The notes beneath the pieces are model-generated. The model made no database searches. It saw only the letters and a program-made list of their open reading frames with translations, and was not told the DNA's origin. Position numbers and translations under genes: made by a program. Below are positions 6,980 to 16,623 of a stretch of 64,000 nt of DNA, piece by piece; position 1 is the stretch's first letter, and each line of letters starts with the position of its first letter. Origin of the DNA: Vreelandella zhaodongensis (lineage in GTDB: Bacteria > Pseudomonadota > Gammaproteobacteria > Pseudomonadales > Halomonadaceae). The stretch covers positions 124,001 to 188,000 of the forward strand of contig NZ_JACCDD010000005.1 in NCBI RefSeq assembly GCF_013415115.1. The letters run 5' to 3'.

Positions 6980-8833
6980 TCAGTGACTGAGTGTTTCCAC
7001 ATCTCCTGCCTGGGCGGCGCCAGTTTGTACTCGCCACTGGGCGGCATAGTGGCCATCGGCCGCCAGCAAGTTTGAATGGTTGCCGCGCTCAGCCACTTGG
7101 CCTTGCTCGATCACCACGATCTCATCGGCATGCACAATGGTTGAAAGCCGGTGGGCAATCATAATCACCGTGCGGCCATGGGCGATGCGCTTTAGTGAAC
7201 GCTGAATGGCGGCTTCAGTTTCGTTATCCACCGCGCTAGTGGCTTCATCCAGCACCAGAATTGGCGGATCTTTAAGCAGCGCCCTGGCCAGCGAAAGTCG
7301 CTGGCGTTGGCCGCCAGAAAGCCGCACGCCCCGCTCACCAACGGGGGTTTCCAATCCTTGGGGCAGCGTTTCAATAAAGCTCCAGGCTTCGGCGGTTTTC
7401 GCGGCGTCCATAATCTCGGCCTCAGAGGCATCGGGTTTGCCGTAAGCAATGTTGTCGCGAATGCTGCCTTCAAACAGATACACATCCTGGCTGACCAAAC
7501 CAATCGCTTGGCGCAGCGAGTGCATGCTGACGTCGGTGATCGGCTGGCCGTCGACCAGTACACGACCGCTGGTGGGGTCGTAGAAACGTAGCAGCAGTTT
7601 GATCAGGGTCGATTTGCCGGAACCCGTCGCCCCTACCAGCGCTAAGGTGTTGCCTGCTGGCACATGCAGGTCGATGCCCTTCACCCCGACGTGGCTCTCG
7701 GCATAGTGGAAACTCACCGCTTCGAATCGCACCTCGCCTTTAATCGGCGCAGCCAGGGGCGTCGTGCTGTCATCTTTCACCGTAATCGGCACTTCCAGCA
7801 GGTCAAGAATTCGCTTGGTGCTGGCCATGGCGCGCTCGAACAAGTCAATCACCTGGGCAAGGCCGGTAAGCGGCCACAGCAGGCGTTGGGTAAGGAAAAC
7901 CAGCACACCGTAAGCACCGACATTCAGAGTACCGTTCAGCGCCATCATGCCGCCAACGGTAAAAGTGGCAAGAAAGCCTGCCAGAATCGCCATACGAATG
8001 ACCGGAATAAAGGCGGAGCTCACCCTAATCGCCCGACGATTGGCTTCTAGATAGGCTTCACTAACCGCGCGCAGCCGCTCGGCTTCCCGCGTTTCGCTGG
8101 TAAAGCTTTTAATGGTGGCGATGCCACTCAGGTTATTGGAAAGACGGCTGGCCAAATCACCAACTTTTTCACGCACATCGCTGTACAGCGGCCCAGCTTT
8201 ACGTTGGAAGAAGAAGGCACCCCAAATGATCAGTGGGATTGGGGTAAACGCCAGTAAAGCGATAAGCGGCGACAGCACAAAGAACACCGCACCCACCGCC
8301 ACTACGGTCACGCCAACTTGAATCAGCGAGTTGGCACCGCCGTCTAAAAAGCGTTCCAACTGGTTTACGTCGTCGTTCATGGTGGCGACAAGCTGGCCGG
8401 AGCTTTTCGATTCGAAAAACGCCATGTCCAATCGCTGGGCGTGCTCGTAGGTATCCTGGCGCATATCCGCCTGCAGCCGCTGGGCAAGGTTGCGCCAGAG
8501 GATCTGGTAGAGGTACTCGAACAGCGACTCCCCCGCCCAAATAAAGAACGTTAGCACCGCAAGAATGGCGATTTGCTGGTGCGGCGTTTCGAAGCCAAGC
8601 CTCGCTACAAAGCTATTTTCCTGGTTCACCACCACATCAATCGCCACACCGATAAGGATTTCCGGAGCGATATCAAACAGTTTGTTGATAATGGAGCAGG
8701 TGGTCGCTGCGGCAATCCGCCGCCGATACCCTTTGGCATAGCGCAGCAGTCGCACGAGTGCTTGAAAGCTTTGGCTATGAGCCCCCTGATTTCCTGAAGG
8801 TTTAGCGTGAGAATCGGGTGGAGAAGAAGCCAC
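6980..8833 (-). CDS. ABC exporter, fused permease and ATPase (MsbA type)
   Basis: A 617-residue half-transporter. Residues 35-330 form a six-helix type I exporter domain. Residues 365-600 form the nucleotide-binding domain, with Walker A GATGSGKST, signature VRLSGGQRQRLS and Walker B ILVLDEATSAVD, followed by an H-loop (IAHRLST). It should work as a homodimer in the inner membrane. It lies 62 bp downstream of the iron ABC importer genes in the same direction, so it may be cotranscribed and export or process a siderophore. That link is inference; lipid or drug export is equally possible from the sequence alone. Confidence 0.88.
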   Translation of the reverse strand: MASSPPDSHAKPSGNQGAHSQSFQALVRLLRYAKGYRRRIAAATTCSIINKLFDIAPEILIGVAIDVVVNQENSFVARLGFETPHQQIAILAVLTFFIWAGESLFEYLYQILWRNLAQRLQADMRQDTYEHAQRLDMAFFESKSSGQLVATMNDDVNQLERFLDGGANSLIQVGVTVVAVGAVFFVLSPLIALLAFTPIPLIIWGAFFFQRKAGPLYSDVREKVGDLASRLSNNLSGIATIKSFTSETREAERLRAVSEAYLEANRRAIRVSSAFIPVIRMAILAGFLATFTVGGMMALNGTLNVGAYGVLVFLTQRLLWPLTGLAQVIDLFERAMASTKRILDLLEVPITVKDDSTTPLAAPIKGEVRFEAVSFHYAESHVGVKGIDLHVPAGNTLALVGATGSGKSTLIKLLLRFYDPTSGRVLVDGQPITDVSMHSLRQAIGLVSQDVYLFEGSIRDNIAYGKPDASEAEIMDAAKTAEAWSFIETLPQGLETPVGERGVRLSGGQRQRLSLARALLKDPPILVLDEATSAVDNETEAAIQRSLKRIAHGRTVIMIAHRLSTIVHADEIVVIEQGQVAERGNHSNLLAADGHYAAQWRVQTGAAQAGDVETLSH

Positions 8834-8895
8834 ATCGGTTCCTTTTAAAGAAGTAAATGGTAGGCAACCTATTAAGCTGCGTTACAGCGTGACGC

Positions 8896-9705
8896 TTATT
8901 CTGGCCGAGCCAAACGGCGCACATTGGCCAGCAAGGGGCTTCCAGTATCCGGGTCAAGCAGCAGCGTGCAGTCTACCTGGTAAAGCTCACGCACTAGCGC
9001 TGGCGTGACTACCTCGGCAGGCGCTCCCTGCGCAATAACCTGGCCATCGCGCATGGCTATCAGGTTGTCTGAATAACGGCAGGCGCTGGCGAGGTCATGT
9101 AATACCATCACTACCGTACGGCCATGGCAAGCCAAGTGGCGCACTAACTCGAATACTTCAATCTGGTGGCCTAAGTCGAGTGCAGAGGTCGGTTCATCTA
9201 GTAACAGTAATGGGGTTTGCTGAGCAATGGTCATGGCGATCCAGGCGCGCTGGCGTTGCCCGCCGGAAAGCGCCTCTAACGGCCGGTCGGCAAGGTCTTC
9301 CAAACCAGCAGCATCGAGCGCGTACTGCACCACACGCTGGTCTTCAGACGACCATTGACGCAGCCAGCCTTGGTGGGGTTGCCGGCCAAAGCGAATTAAC
9401 TCGGTGACGGTTAGCCCTTCCGGAGCCACTGCTTCTTGGGGCAACAACGCTAGCTGGGTGGCTAACTGACGCGCGGGCAGACGCTGAATATCCTGACTAT
9501 CCAGCAGTACCGCGCCGCTGTCAGGTTTGTGCAGACGAGCCAGACCAGAAAGTAGCGTTGATTTGCCACAGCCGTTAGGGCCAACAATGGCCGTGACCTG
9601 CCCACTGGGTAAGCTAACGCCCAGGTCTTCAATTACTCGACGTTGGCCGTAGCTCATACACAACGCATCGGTGGCAAGCGTTGGTGAAAGCGATGTGCCA
9701 TTCAT
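8896..9705 (-). CDS. ATP-binding subunit of an iron/siderophore ABC importer
   Basis: A 269-residue ATPase of the FecE/FhuC/FepC family. Walker A is GPNGCGKST, the signature LSGGQRQRAW and Walker B LLLLDEPTSALD, followed by the H-loop in MVLHDLASACRYSD. It couples ATP hydrolysis to ferric-siderophore uptake through the two FecCD permeases. Its start overlaps the stop of the adjacent permease gene by 4 bases, so it belongs to the operon read from 12874 leftwards. Substrate class (iron chelate rather than vitamin B12 or heme) is inferred from the linked TonB receptor. Confidence 0.9.
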   Translation of the reverse strand: MNGTSLSPTLATDALCMSYGQRRVIEDLGVSLPSGQVTAIVGPNGCGKSTLLSGLARLHKPDSGAVLLDSQDIQRLPARQLATQLALLPQEAVAPEGLTVTELIRFGRQPHQGWLRQWSSEDQRVVQYALDAAGLEDLADRPLEALSGGQRQRAWIAMTIAQQTPLLLLDEPTSALDLGHQIEVFELVRHLACHGRTVVMVLHDLASACRYSDNLIAMRDGQVIAQGAPAEVVTPALVRELYQVDCTLLLDPDTGSPLLANVRRLARPE

Positions 9706-10835
9706 GGGCGGCTCCGTTGTGGGCGCATTAATATCCAGATTAGCCAGGGGCCACCAACCACCGCAGTGACAATGCCCACAGGAATTTCAACGGGGGCAAA
9801 CAGGGTGCGCCCGGCAAGGTCTGCCAACAGCATCACCAGAGCCCCCGCTAAGGTGGCGGCTAGAATCGGCACATGGCGGGCGCGGGAAAGCGAGCGGGCA
9901 ATTTCAGGGCCAATCAACGCAACCATGCCCACCGGCCCCGCCACGGCAACCGCAAAGGCAGTGAGCACGACAGATAGCATTAGCACCTGCAGCCTACGAG
10001 CTTTGACACGAACGCCGAGACCGCTGGCAGTGGCATCTTTAAAACGCAGCAGGCTCAGCGAGCGCGCCAGCGCCAAGGCGGCAACTATCCCTAATGCCAA
10101 GCCAATGCCCAGTAGCTGTACTGCCCCGCCTGGGCGGGCATTCAACGAGCCAACAGTCCATGGATAAGCGGCATTGGCGGTATCGATCGCTACCTGCGCC
10201 AGCATCAGTTGAGTGATCGCACCAAATACCGCCCCCACACCAATCCCCGCGACAATAAACCGGTAACCCTGGGTGCCACTACCAGCAGCCAAGCCAAAGG
10301 TAAGCACAGCGGCAGTGGTTGCCCCTGCCAGGGCCATGGCGGGTGGCGCAATAGACACGCCCATGCCCACAATAGAGGCCACAGCGAAGGCCGTCGCGCC
10401 GTTATCAATACCGATAATACCGGGCGTAGCCAGACGATTGCGGGCCAGGGTTTGCATCAAAATACCTGAAAGCGCGAACGCCGCTCCGGTAAAGCAAGCA
10501 GCGATTAAACGTGGTAAGCGCAACTCCTGAACCATAAAGGCCGTCATCATGTCACCTTTCCCCAATACCGCAGGAATGACCGCACTGGGCGCCAGCGGTA
10601 CGTTACCTAAGCTTAGATAGAGAAGGCACGCTGCCAGCAGCGCAATCAACAAACCAATATTGACCGCTAGTGCGCGCTTTTCGAGAAGAAAACTATAGCC
10701 CCAACGGGGCAGCGCGATATGCCAGTAACCTTCCGGCGCTGGCACCCTATTGGCATATTCCGCGGCATGGTTTGGAACAGCATGGCTTTCGGTGGCAACG
10801 CCCGTTAAAGACGGATGATTCGCCATTATTTTCAT
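9702..10835 (-). CDS. FecCD-family permease of an iron/siderophore ABC importer
   Basis: A 377-residue integral membrane protein with about 9-10 hydrophobic helices. Family hallmarks include RLPRLIAACFTGAAFALSGI near the first third and GPVGMVALIGPEIARSLSRA near the end, the segment that contacts the ATPase. The N-terminal 50 residues are a longer cytoplasmic extension than usual. It overlaps the ATPase gene by 4 bases and lies 60 bp after the other permease gene. Together they form the heterodimeric channel, as FepD/FepG do. A second in-frame ATG at 10826 is an alternative start. Confidence 0.88.
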   Translation of the reverse strand: MKIMANHPSLTGVATESHAVPNHAAEYANRVPAPEGYWHIALPRWGYSFLLEKRALAVNIGLLIALLAACLLYLSLGNVPLAPSAVIPAVLGKGDMMTAFMVQELRLPRLIAACFTGAAFALSGILMQTLARNRLATPGIIGIDNGATAFAVASIVGMGVSIAPPAMALAGATTAAVLTFGLAAGSGTQGYRFIVAGIGVGAVFGAITQLMLAQVAIDTANAAYPWTVGSLNARPGGAVQLLGIGLALGIVAALALARSLSLLRFKDATASGLGVRVKARRLQVLMLSVVLTAFAVAVAGPVGMVALIGPEIARSLSRARHVPILAATLAGALVMLLADLAGRTLFAPVEIPVGIVTAVVGGPWLIWILMRPQRSRP

Positions 10836-10895
10836 ATCAACACATCACCAAGATGACACCGTGACGCCTGGGCGGCATGGTGTTAAAAAAAGGCG

Positions 10896-11936
10896 TTATA
10901 GCATCGGGAGCCGTTTGGCACGCACCACCGCTATCAATACCGGCGCGCCACATAGCGCGGTGAGCACGCCCAATGGCAGCTCGGAAGGTGCAACGACAAC
11001 ACGCGAGATAATATCCGCTGTGAGCACAATCAGTGGGCCAATAGGCAGGCAAAACCACAGCGTGCGGCGAATATCCGGCCCGGCAAACGCTCGCGCTACA
11101 AACGGCACCACCAGTCCTACAAAGGCAATCGGCCCTGCAATGGCAGTCGCCGCGCCAACCAGCAGTGCTACGCAGCCTACGGCTACCCAGCGAATCAGCG
11201 TGGGGTGATGCCCCAGGCCACTCGCCGCTCGCTCACCTAGCGCCAGCGCTGCCAGTGGCCTCGCCATAACAACCACCGCTATCGCCGCGACTAATAAGCT
11301 CGGCAGCACCGCCACAAGATCATCCAGCCGTCTTCCGGCAAGGCTGCCCACCACCCAAAAACGAATCTCATCGGCGGCCCGCTGATCGTACAACAGCATT
11401 AATGAGGTGAGTGAGCCTAACAATCCAGAAAATGCCGCCCCCGCCAGCACTAGGCGCACGGGGTCATTCCCCACTCCACGAAAACGCGCCACGCTGAGAA
11501 CACAGATGCAGCCAACCAATGCTCCTAGCTGGGCAACCGAGATACGTAGCGTAGCAGCGCTCGCCCCTAGCACGAGTGCCAGTGCTACCGCAAAAGCCGC
11601 CCCAGCGCTTACCCCTAACAAACCAGGTTCGGCAAGTGGGTTGCGGGAAATGGCTTGGAGCAGCGCCCCAGCAACGCCCAATGAAATACCGACAGCTATA
11701 CCAATTAAGGTGCGTGGAGCGCGCAGCTCCCAGACGATAAACTGCGCCTCGCTGTCGCTTGCGTTTTGCAGCAACCCCAGGACTCGCCGTGGCCCTACCT
11801 CACCTGCCCCAATCAGCAAACTAACGACGCTCACCGCCACAAGGGCGGTGAGAAGAATAAGCATCCATGTACGGGGAGCATAGCGCCGGCTGGCGCTGCT
11901 CACTGCGCTAGGTAGTGATGTCACGGCATCTTTCAC
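10896..11936 (-). CDS. FecCD-family permease of an iron/siderophore ABC importer
   Basis: A 346-residue membrane protein of the same family as its neighbour. Hallmarks are ELRAPRTLIGIAVGISLGVA (first conserved helix entry) and GPIAFVGLVVPFVARAFAGP (ATPase contact loop). The start codon overlaps the binding-protein stop by 4 bases. The two permeases differ clearly, so the channel is a heterodimer rather than a tandem duplicate. Many GC-rich alanine codons match the surrounding genes, so recent transfer is not suggested. Confidence 0.9.
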   Translation of the reverse strand: MKDAVTSLPSAVSSASRRYAPRTWMLILLTALVAVSVVSLLIGAGEVGPRRVLGLLQNASDSEAQFIVWELRAPRTLIGIAVGISLGVAGALLQAISRNPLAEPGLLGVSAGAAFAVALALVLGASAATLRISVAQLGALVGCICVLSVARFRGVGNDPVRLVLAGAAFSGLLGSLTSLMLLYDQRAADEIRFWVVGSLAGRRLDDLVAVLPSLLVAAIAVVVMARPLAALALGERAASGLGHHPTLIRWVAVGCVALLVGAATAIAGPIAFVGLVVPFVARAFAGPDIRRTLWFCLPIGPLIVLTADIISRVVVAPSELPLGVLTALCGAPVLIAVVRAKRLPML

Positions 11937-12874
11937 GGCAACAATGCGTTCTCAATGTCATCCAACATGGCCTGAGCAGCCAACGGGCCATTGGCGCTGC
12001 TCCACAGCTGGCCATTCACCGGCACAACTTGGTCTTGTTTAACCACGTCCAAACGTGTGAAGGCCGCGCTTTTCTTAGCGGCATCTAACGCCGCTTGGCC
12101 ATCGGCGTTAAGCGTGGCTAGGAATAGCCAATCGCCGTCGACCTGGGAAAGGTTTTCAAGACTGAGTATGTCGCTATGGGGGTGACCTTCATTGACAAGA
12201 CCGGCATCCTGAACCGCCAGCCCCACTCTCGCTAATAGGCCAGTGGCGATCAGCTCTGTGGACATCACCATCGGGCCATTGGGCATCCAGCGAGCCAGCA
12301 CCACAGTGCCACCCACTCCGGCATCATCAATAGCAGTGGCCAATTGGCTAATCCGGTGATCGACAGCCGCAATGGCGCCTTCGATTGCCTCTTCACGGTT
12401 AAGCGCCTGGCCATAAAGCCGCGCTTCCGCTTCCCAGTTATCAAACGCTAACGGCTGAGTGTGGGGAACCACCGTGGGCGCAATGCGAGAAAGTAAACGG
12501 TACTGCGCTTCGGGTAGCTGAGCAGCCGCCAGAATTAAATCGGGCTGCTGGGCCAGGACGGCTTCAATATTGATTTCACGTACCACACCGACAATCTCAG
12601 GCCGCTCGCCATTGAGATGGGCTTCCACGTAGTCAGCAACATTATCGCCTCCACGGGTGGTAACTGCCCCAACTGGGGTGACGCCTGCCGCCAGGGCGGC
12701 ATCTAGTGCGCCTTCATACAGTGTGACAACACGTTGTGGCGCATCGCTAACCTCAACGTCTCCGTAAGCGGTGTCCAGCGTGCGCGCCTGTGCGACGCTT
12801 GCCATCGACCCACCTACTAACAGTCCACTTACCACAATACCCACTAGCCAGTTGCGCAGCGACGAGTACCCCAT
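11933..12874 (-). CDS. periplasmic binding protein for iron-siderophore uptake
   Basis: A 313-residue protein with a signal peptide (NWLVGIVVSGLLVGGSMASVA, cut before QAR). The mature start (LDTAYGDVEVSDAPQRVVTL) is the typical FhuD/FecB-like class III binding-protein opening. It is followed by ALAAGVTPVG, and later by QQPDLILAA and GDWLFLATL, which fit the two-lobe fold with a helical hinge. It is the first gene of the leftward ABC importer operon. The divergent TonB receptor (13154) would bring the same ligand across the outer membrane. Ligand identity is not visible in the sequence. Confidence 0.88.
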   Translation of the reverse strand: MGYSSLRNWLVGIVVSGLLVGGSMASVAQARTLDTAYGDVEVSDAPQRVVTLYEGALDAALAAGVTPVGAVTTRGGDNVADYVEAHLNGERPEIVGVVREINIEAVLAQQPDLILAAAQLPEAQYRLLSRIAPTVVPHTQPLAFDNWEAEARLYGQALNREEAIEGAIAAVDHRISQLATAIDDAGVGGTVVLARWMPNGPMVMSTELIATGLLARVGLAVQDAGLVNEGHPHSDILSLENLSQVDGDWLFLATLNADGQAALDAAKKSAAFTRLDVVKQDQVVPVNGQLWSSANGPLAAQAMLDDIENALLP

Positions 12875-12904
12875 TAGTGACTCTCCTGAATGTTAGTGGC
12901 TACT

Positions 12905-12921
12905 GATAGTAACGATTCTCA
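12905..12921 (-). promoter_or_regulatory. candidate Fur box upstream of the binding-protein operon
   Basis: On the minus strand this reads TGAGAATCGTTACTATC, close to the usual Fur-site core TGAGAATCATTATCAT (13 of the first 16 positions by hand). It lies 31-47 bases before the binding-protein start codon, a normal position for iron-dependent repression. Confidence 0.5.
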
Positions 12922-13108
12922 AAAGCACTTGCATCACTATTTCAACGAATCGTTTGTTCGAGATACTGCAACGTCAATTTAATTAGCATTCTAATAAAGT
13001 TGATCTCTGGCGTTTGGCATTGATAAGCGTTCGAGATTCAGCAACGCAATGTTCGATGAAACAGGCTCGCACATGGGAACTTTTCTTCTTAGAATCGCCG
13101 CCTCATTT

Positions 13109-13127
13109 GATAATCAGTTTCATTAGC
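13109..13127 (+). promoter_or_regulatory. candidate Fur box upstream of the TonB receptor
   Basis: GATAATCAGTTTCATTAGC matches the 19-bp consensus GATAATGATAATCATTATC at 14 of 19 positions by hand count. It ends 26 bases before the receptor start codon, which fits Fur repression of this gene. Confidence 0.55.
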
Positions 13128-13153
13128 ATTCAGTTTCATCTCAGGGGATCACC

Positions 13154-15361
13154 ATGCCACGCTTCACTCGCACTGCCCTCGCCAGCGCCGTCGCCCTTAG
13201 CGTTACCGCCACCGTGGCCAGCGCTCAAGAAAATACCCAACTTAATAATATGGTGGTCACCGCCGCAGGGTATGAGCAGTCGCTGAACAGTGCGCCTGCC
13301 AGCATTTCTGTGGTGACCCGTGAAGAGCTGGAGCAAAAGCAGTTTTCCAACATTGCTGAAGCCATCGCTGACGTTCCAGGCGTTGATGTGCGTTCCGGTA
13401 CGGGCAAAACCGGCGGACTGAATATTTCGATTCGTGGCATGCCCAGCGACTACACATTAATTCTGATTGACGGACGTCGTCAGAACACCTCAGGCAGTGT
13501 CACGCCTAACGGCTTTGGGGAAACCTCCACGGGCTTTATGCCGCCGCTGTCTGCTATTGAGCGTATTGAGGTTATTCGCGGCCCAATGTCGACACTTTAT
13601 GGTTCCGATGCCATGGGTGGGGTTATCAATATTATTACCCGCCGCGTAGGCGAAGAGTGGGTAGGTTCAGTAACGGTTGAGAACACTTTCCAGCAGGATC
13701 GCGATACGGGTAATAGCTCAGCGATCAACTTATACACATCTGGCCCCTTGGTAGAAGATACTGTTGGCCTTCAGTTACGTGGTCGCCTATTCGACCGCGA
13801 CAGCTCTGAGCGCATGGTTGAAAACAGCGCAGGGCGCGACCCTCGCCCAGTAGAAGCACGCAATTACTCTATCGGTGGGCGCTTAAACGTAACACCAGAC
13901 GACACTAATGAATTCTGGCTAGACGCCGAGCGCTCGCGTCAAACGTATAGCAATGACGACTGCCGCCTTGGCAGCCTTGATGGATGGGCACGCGACTGCT
14001 CAACAGAAGCTCCGGACAGTGCCTGGGGCTATAAAGATGAGTTGCGCTTCAATCGCGATCAGGTCGCTATTGGACACACGGGGCACTACAGCGCAGGCAC
14101 CTGGGAAAGCAGCGTTACTCACAACACCACCGAAACCCTAGGCCGCACCCTGCCCCCGGGAAGCGCTCCAGACTTTGGTTATGAAGCTGAAGGAGGCGAA
14201 CCTCGCCTGCTAGAAAACCGCGATATCACCGTGGACACCAAGTTTGTTGCACCAATTGCTGATCATATGGTGACCGTTGGCGGCCAATATATTGATGCCA
14301 AGCTAGAAGATGGTGCTGCGGGTAACCAAGCGTTTGAGCAAACAAGCTGGGCGCTGTTCGCGGAAGATGAGTGGATGCTGCGAGACGATCTCGCCTTTAC
14401 CTTTGGCGGACGCTACGAACACCACGATGCTTTCGGCGGCCATTTTAGCCCGCGCGGCTACCTGGTGTGGAACAGCACCCCCAATTGGACATTGAAAGGT
14501 GGCGTAAGCCGTGGTTACAAGACGCCTTCACTTAACGACCTGCATGACGGCGTAACCGGCTTTACTGCGCAAGGCCGTACCGTAACGATTGGCTCTCCCA
14601 ACCTGGAACCAGAAAAAAGCACCAACTATGAAATCGGTGCTATCTACGACAACCAAGACGGCTTTGCAGCGGGAGCTACCGTTTTCTACAATCGTTTTAC
14701 GGATCGCATTGCCAACAGCACTCCCTTACCTAACTGCCAGTTTATCGATGACAACGGCAACACCCCCAATGCGGGACTCGCCAACTGTGTCAGCGTGGGC
14801 AGCTTTACACAGCAAGAAAACTTCCGTCAGCAGATCAATATTGATAAAGCCGAAACCCGTGGCGTCGAGCTAAACGCAAGCTATCAAATCGCCCCGGCGT
14901 GGCATGTCAACGGTGGCTACACCTTCACCGACTCTGAAGTGAAGTCGGGTGCCAACGAAGGTCAGCTGTTGACGAACACCCCGAAACATAAACTCACCGC
15001 CGACCTTACCTGGGCGATTAACGACCGCTGGAGCACTACGCTGGAAAGCGAGTACTACTCCTCTCGTGAGCGATTCACCGGCACGCCAAGTGGTGAGTCT
15101 GCTTCCCTGGTAGAGCAGCTTGGTAATAACCTCGATGGCTACGCACTGTTTAACCTGCGCAACTCCTACCGTTTCAGCGACAACGTGCGAGTAACCGGCA
15201 CTATCTACAACCTGTTTGATAAAGACTTCACTGGTTCTGATACCTTTGAACACAACGGTGAAACTCTGCGTGCCTACCGCTTTACTCAAACCAGTAGCTT
15301 CACCAATGGCGTGGCACTGGATGGCCGCAGCTTCTGGATATCAGCCACCTATGAGTTCTAA
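13154..15361 (+). CDS. TonB-dependent siderophore receptor
   Basis: A 735-residue outer-membrane protein. Signal peptide residues 1-24 end in ATVASA. A TonB box-like stretch (NNMVVTA) follows, then the plug domain (about 40-160) with ISVVTREELEQKQFSNIAEA and IERIEVIRGPMSTLYGSDAMGG. The beta barrel ends with FWISATYEF, with the terminal Phe used for outer-membrane assembly. Overall it looks like FepA/IrgA/CirA-type catecholate receptors. It is divergent from the ABC importer operon, with Fur-like sites between. The ligand is inferred to be a ferric siderophore. No siderophore synthesis genes are in the window, so it may serve imported siderophores. Confidence 0.92.
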   Translation: MPRFTRTALASAVALSVTATVASAQENTQLNNMVVTAAGYEQSLNSAPASISVVTREELEQKQFSNIAEAIADVPGVDVRSGTGKTGGLNISIRGMPSDYTLILIDGRRQNTSGSVTPNGFGETSTGFMPPLSAIERIEVIRGPMSTLYGSDAMGGVINIITRRVGEEWVGSVTVENTFQQDRDTGNSSAINLYTSGPLVEDTVGLQLRGRLFDRDSSERMVENSAGRDPRPVEARNYSIGGRLNVTPDDTNEFWLDAERSRQTYSNDDCRLGSLDGWARDCSTEAPDSAWGYKDELRFNRDQVAIGHTGHYSAGTWESSVTHNTTETLGRTLPPGSAPDFGYEAEGGEPRLLENRDITVDTKFVAPIADHMVTVGGQYIDAKLEDGAAGNQAFEQTSWALFAEDEWMLRDDLAFTFGGRYEHHDAFGGHFSPRGYLVWNSTPNWTLKGGVSRGYKTPSLNDLHDGVTGFTAQGRTVTIGSPNLEPEKSTNYEIGAIYDNQDGFAAGATVFYNRFTDRIANSTPLPNCQFIDDNGNTPNAGLANCVSVGSFTQQENFRQQINIDKAETRGVELNASYQIAPAWHVNGGYTFTDSEVKSGANEGQLLTNTPKHKLTADLTWAINDRWSTTLESEYYSSRERFTGTPSGESASLVEQLGNNLDGYALFNLRNSYRFSDNVRVTGTIYNLFDKDFTGSDTFEHNGETLRAYRFTQTSSFTNGVALDGRSFWISATYEF

Positions 15362-15424
15362 GCGGCACTAAGGCGTATCGCTTTACTAACCGCGTTCCTT
15401 TTACTGTTTCAATGCTGATTTGAT

Positions 15425-15450
15425 GCCCCAGCTTAATGCTGGGGCTTTTT
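15425..15450 (+). terminator. rho-independent terminator after the TonB receptor
   Basis: Stem GCCCCAGC / GCTGGGGC with loop TTAAT, followed by TTTTT. It lies 64 bases after the receptor stop codon. Confidence 0.85.
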
Positions 15451-15630
15451 ATTTCACCTGCTGCTAAACAGGCCACACCGTTTTGAGCTAAAAACGCTTT
15501 TTGTCTCAATACACGCCATACCGATGTCTAGCCGGTGCACAAACCCAAACGGAATACAAATACCAATTATTTTCATTCACATCATTAGATGGCACAATAA
15601 CACGCCTACGTTTGCCCAGTGGCCCCTACC

Positions 15631-16554
15631 ATGTACGATTTTGATGAACTCTCTGCCTTTGCCGATGTGATGAGCACCGGCAGTCTGACGCGCAGCGCGC
15701 ACAAGCTAGGGCTTGCTAAATCGACGCTCAGCCGCCGTATCAGCCAACTTGAAGCACGATTGGAGCAGCCCCTTCTGAGGCGGCAAGCCAATCGGCTGAT
15801 CCCTACCGAAGCAGGCCTGCTGTTTCATAGCTACTGCACAGAACTTTTAGCCATGGCGGCACACAGCCAAGAGGCACTGGCGGAGCTACGTGAGGAGATC
15901 AGTGGAAAAGTCACCCTTGAAGTGCACGGAGCACTTGCACGCGGCTGGATGGCGGGTGTCGTTGATGCATTTTTAACCCGCTACCCCAAGGTGGAATTAA
16001 CCCTCCATACTCGAGAATCTCCCCCAACTAAAATGCACAGTAACAGTGTGCATATCTGGCTAGGGGCAACTCACGAATGCGGTCTCAATCAGGAACGTTT
16101 AGGGCACCTGACTCGGGGCCTATATGCCAACCCGAGCTACCTTGCCAAGGCCGGTTACCCAAAACACCCAAACGAGTTAAAGACACACGCGTGGATTGAT
16201 TTACTCGACACATCCTCTAATGGATTGCTGCTACACCACCCTCAACATGACGATTATCTGTTTCATGCCCCACGCTCTCGGCTGCGGGTTGATTTAACTG
16301 TCTTACATATTGATGCTATCGCCTATGGGCAAGGCATTGGCCTACTTCCTCACTGGGTAGTAGGAAAGCGCGAACAGCATCATCCCGGGGATCTGGTTGG
16401 CTGTTTGCCAGGCTGGGAGCCTACCCCTTTACCTATCACCATGCTTTACGCTTATGGGCACCATTCACGCCGAGTCAATGCACTGCTTGATTTTTTACGC
16501 GAACACGTACCTACCACCTGGCAAACCACTCAGGCTACAGCCCACGCCACTTAA
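15631..16554 (+). CDS. LysR-family transcriptional regulator
   Basis: A 307-residue regulator. ATG 15631 is preferred to the in-frame GTG 15619 because the helix-turn-helix then starts at the normal position (YDFDELSAFADVMSTGSLTR). The DNA-binding helix is SAHKLGLAKSTLSRRISQLE at residues 20-40. The C-terminal two-thirds form the inducer-binding domain, related by eye to the short-inducer-domain CrgA/AphB-like group. It precedes an AEC carrier gene in the same direction by 69 bp, so it may control that transporter. The inducer is unknown. Confidence 0.88.
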   Translation: MYDFDELSAFADVMSTGSLTRSAHKLGLAKSTLSRRISQLEARLEQPLLRRQANRLIPTEAGLLFHSYCTELLAMAAHSQEALAELREEISGKVTLEVHGALARGWMAGVVDAFLTRYPKVELTLHTRESPPTKMHSNSVHIWLGATHECGLNQERLGHLTRGLYANPSYLAKAGYPKHPNELKTHAWIDLLDTSSNGLLLHHPQHDDYLFHAPRSRLRVDLTVLHIDAIAYGQGIGLLPHWVVGKREQHHPGDLVGCLPGWEPTPLPITMLYAYGHHSRRVNALLDFLREHVPTTWQTTQATAHAT

Positions 16555-16623
16555 TGAATTCAGCTTGCCAGTTAGCGGCCTAATTACCGACAATGAGCGA
16601 TTGATGATCGTTAAGGAACATTA

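Noticed and set aside
10869-11883. Long plus-strand open frames over the FecCD permeases
   Set aside because: Antisense shadows rich in Ala/Thr/Pro, caused by the high GC of the permease genes.
15555-15590. Fur box before the LysR gene
   Set aside because: Only a weak AT-rich resemblance (AATTATTTTCATTC) with no clear two-fold symmetry.
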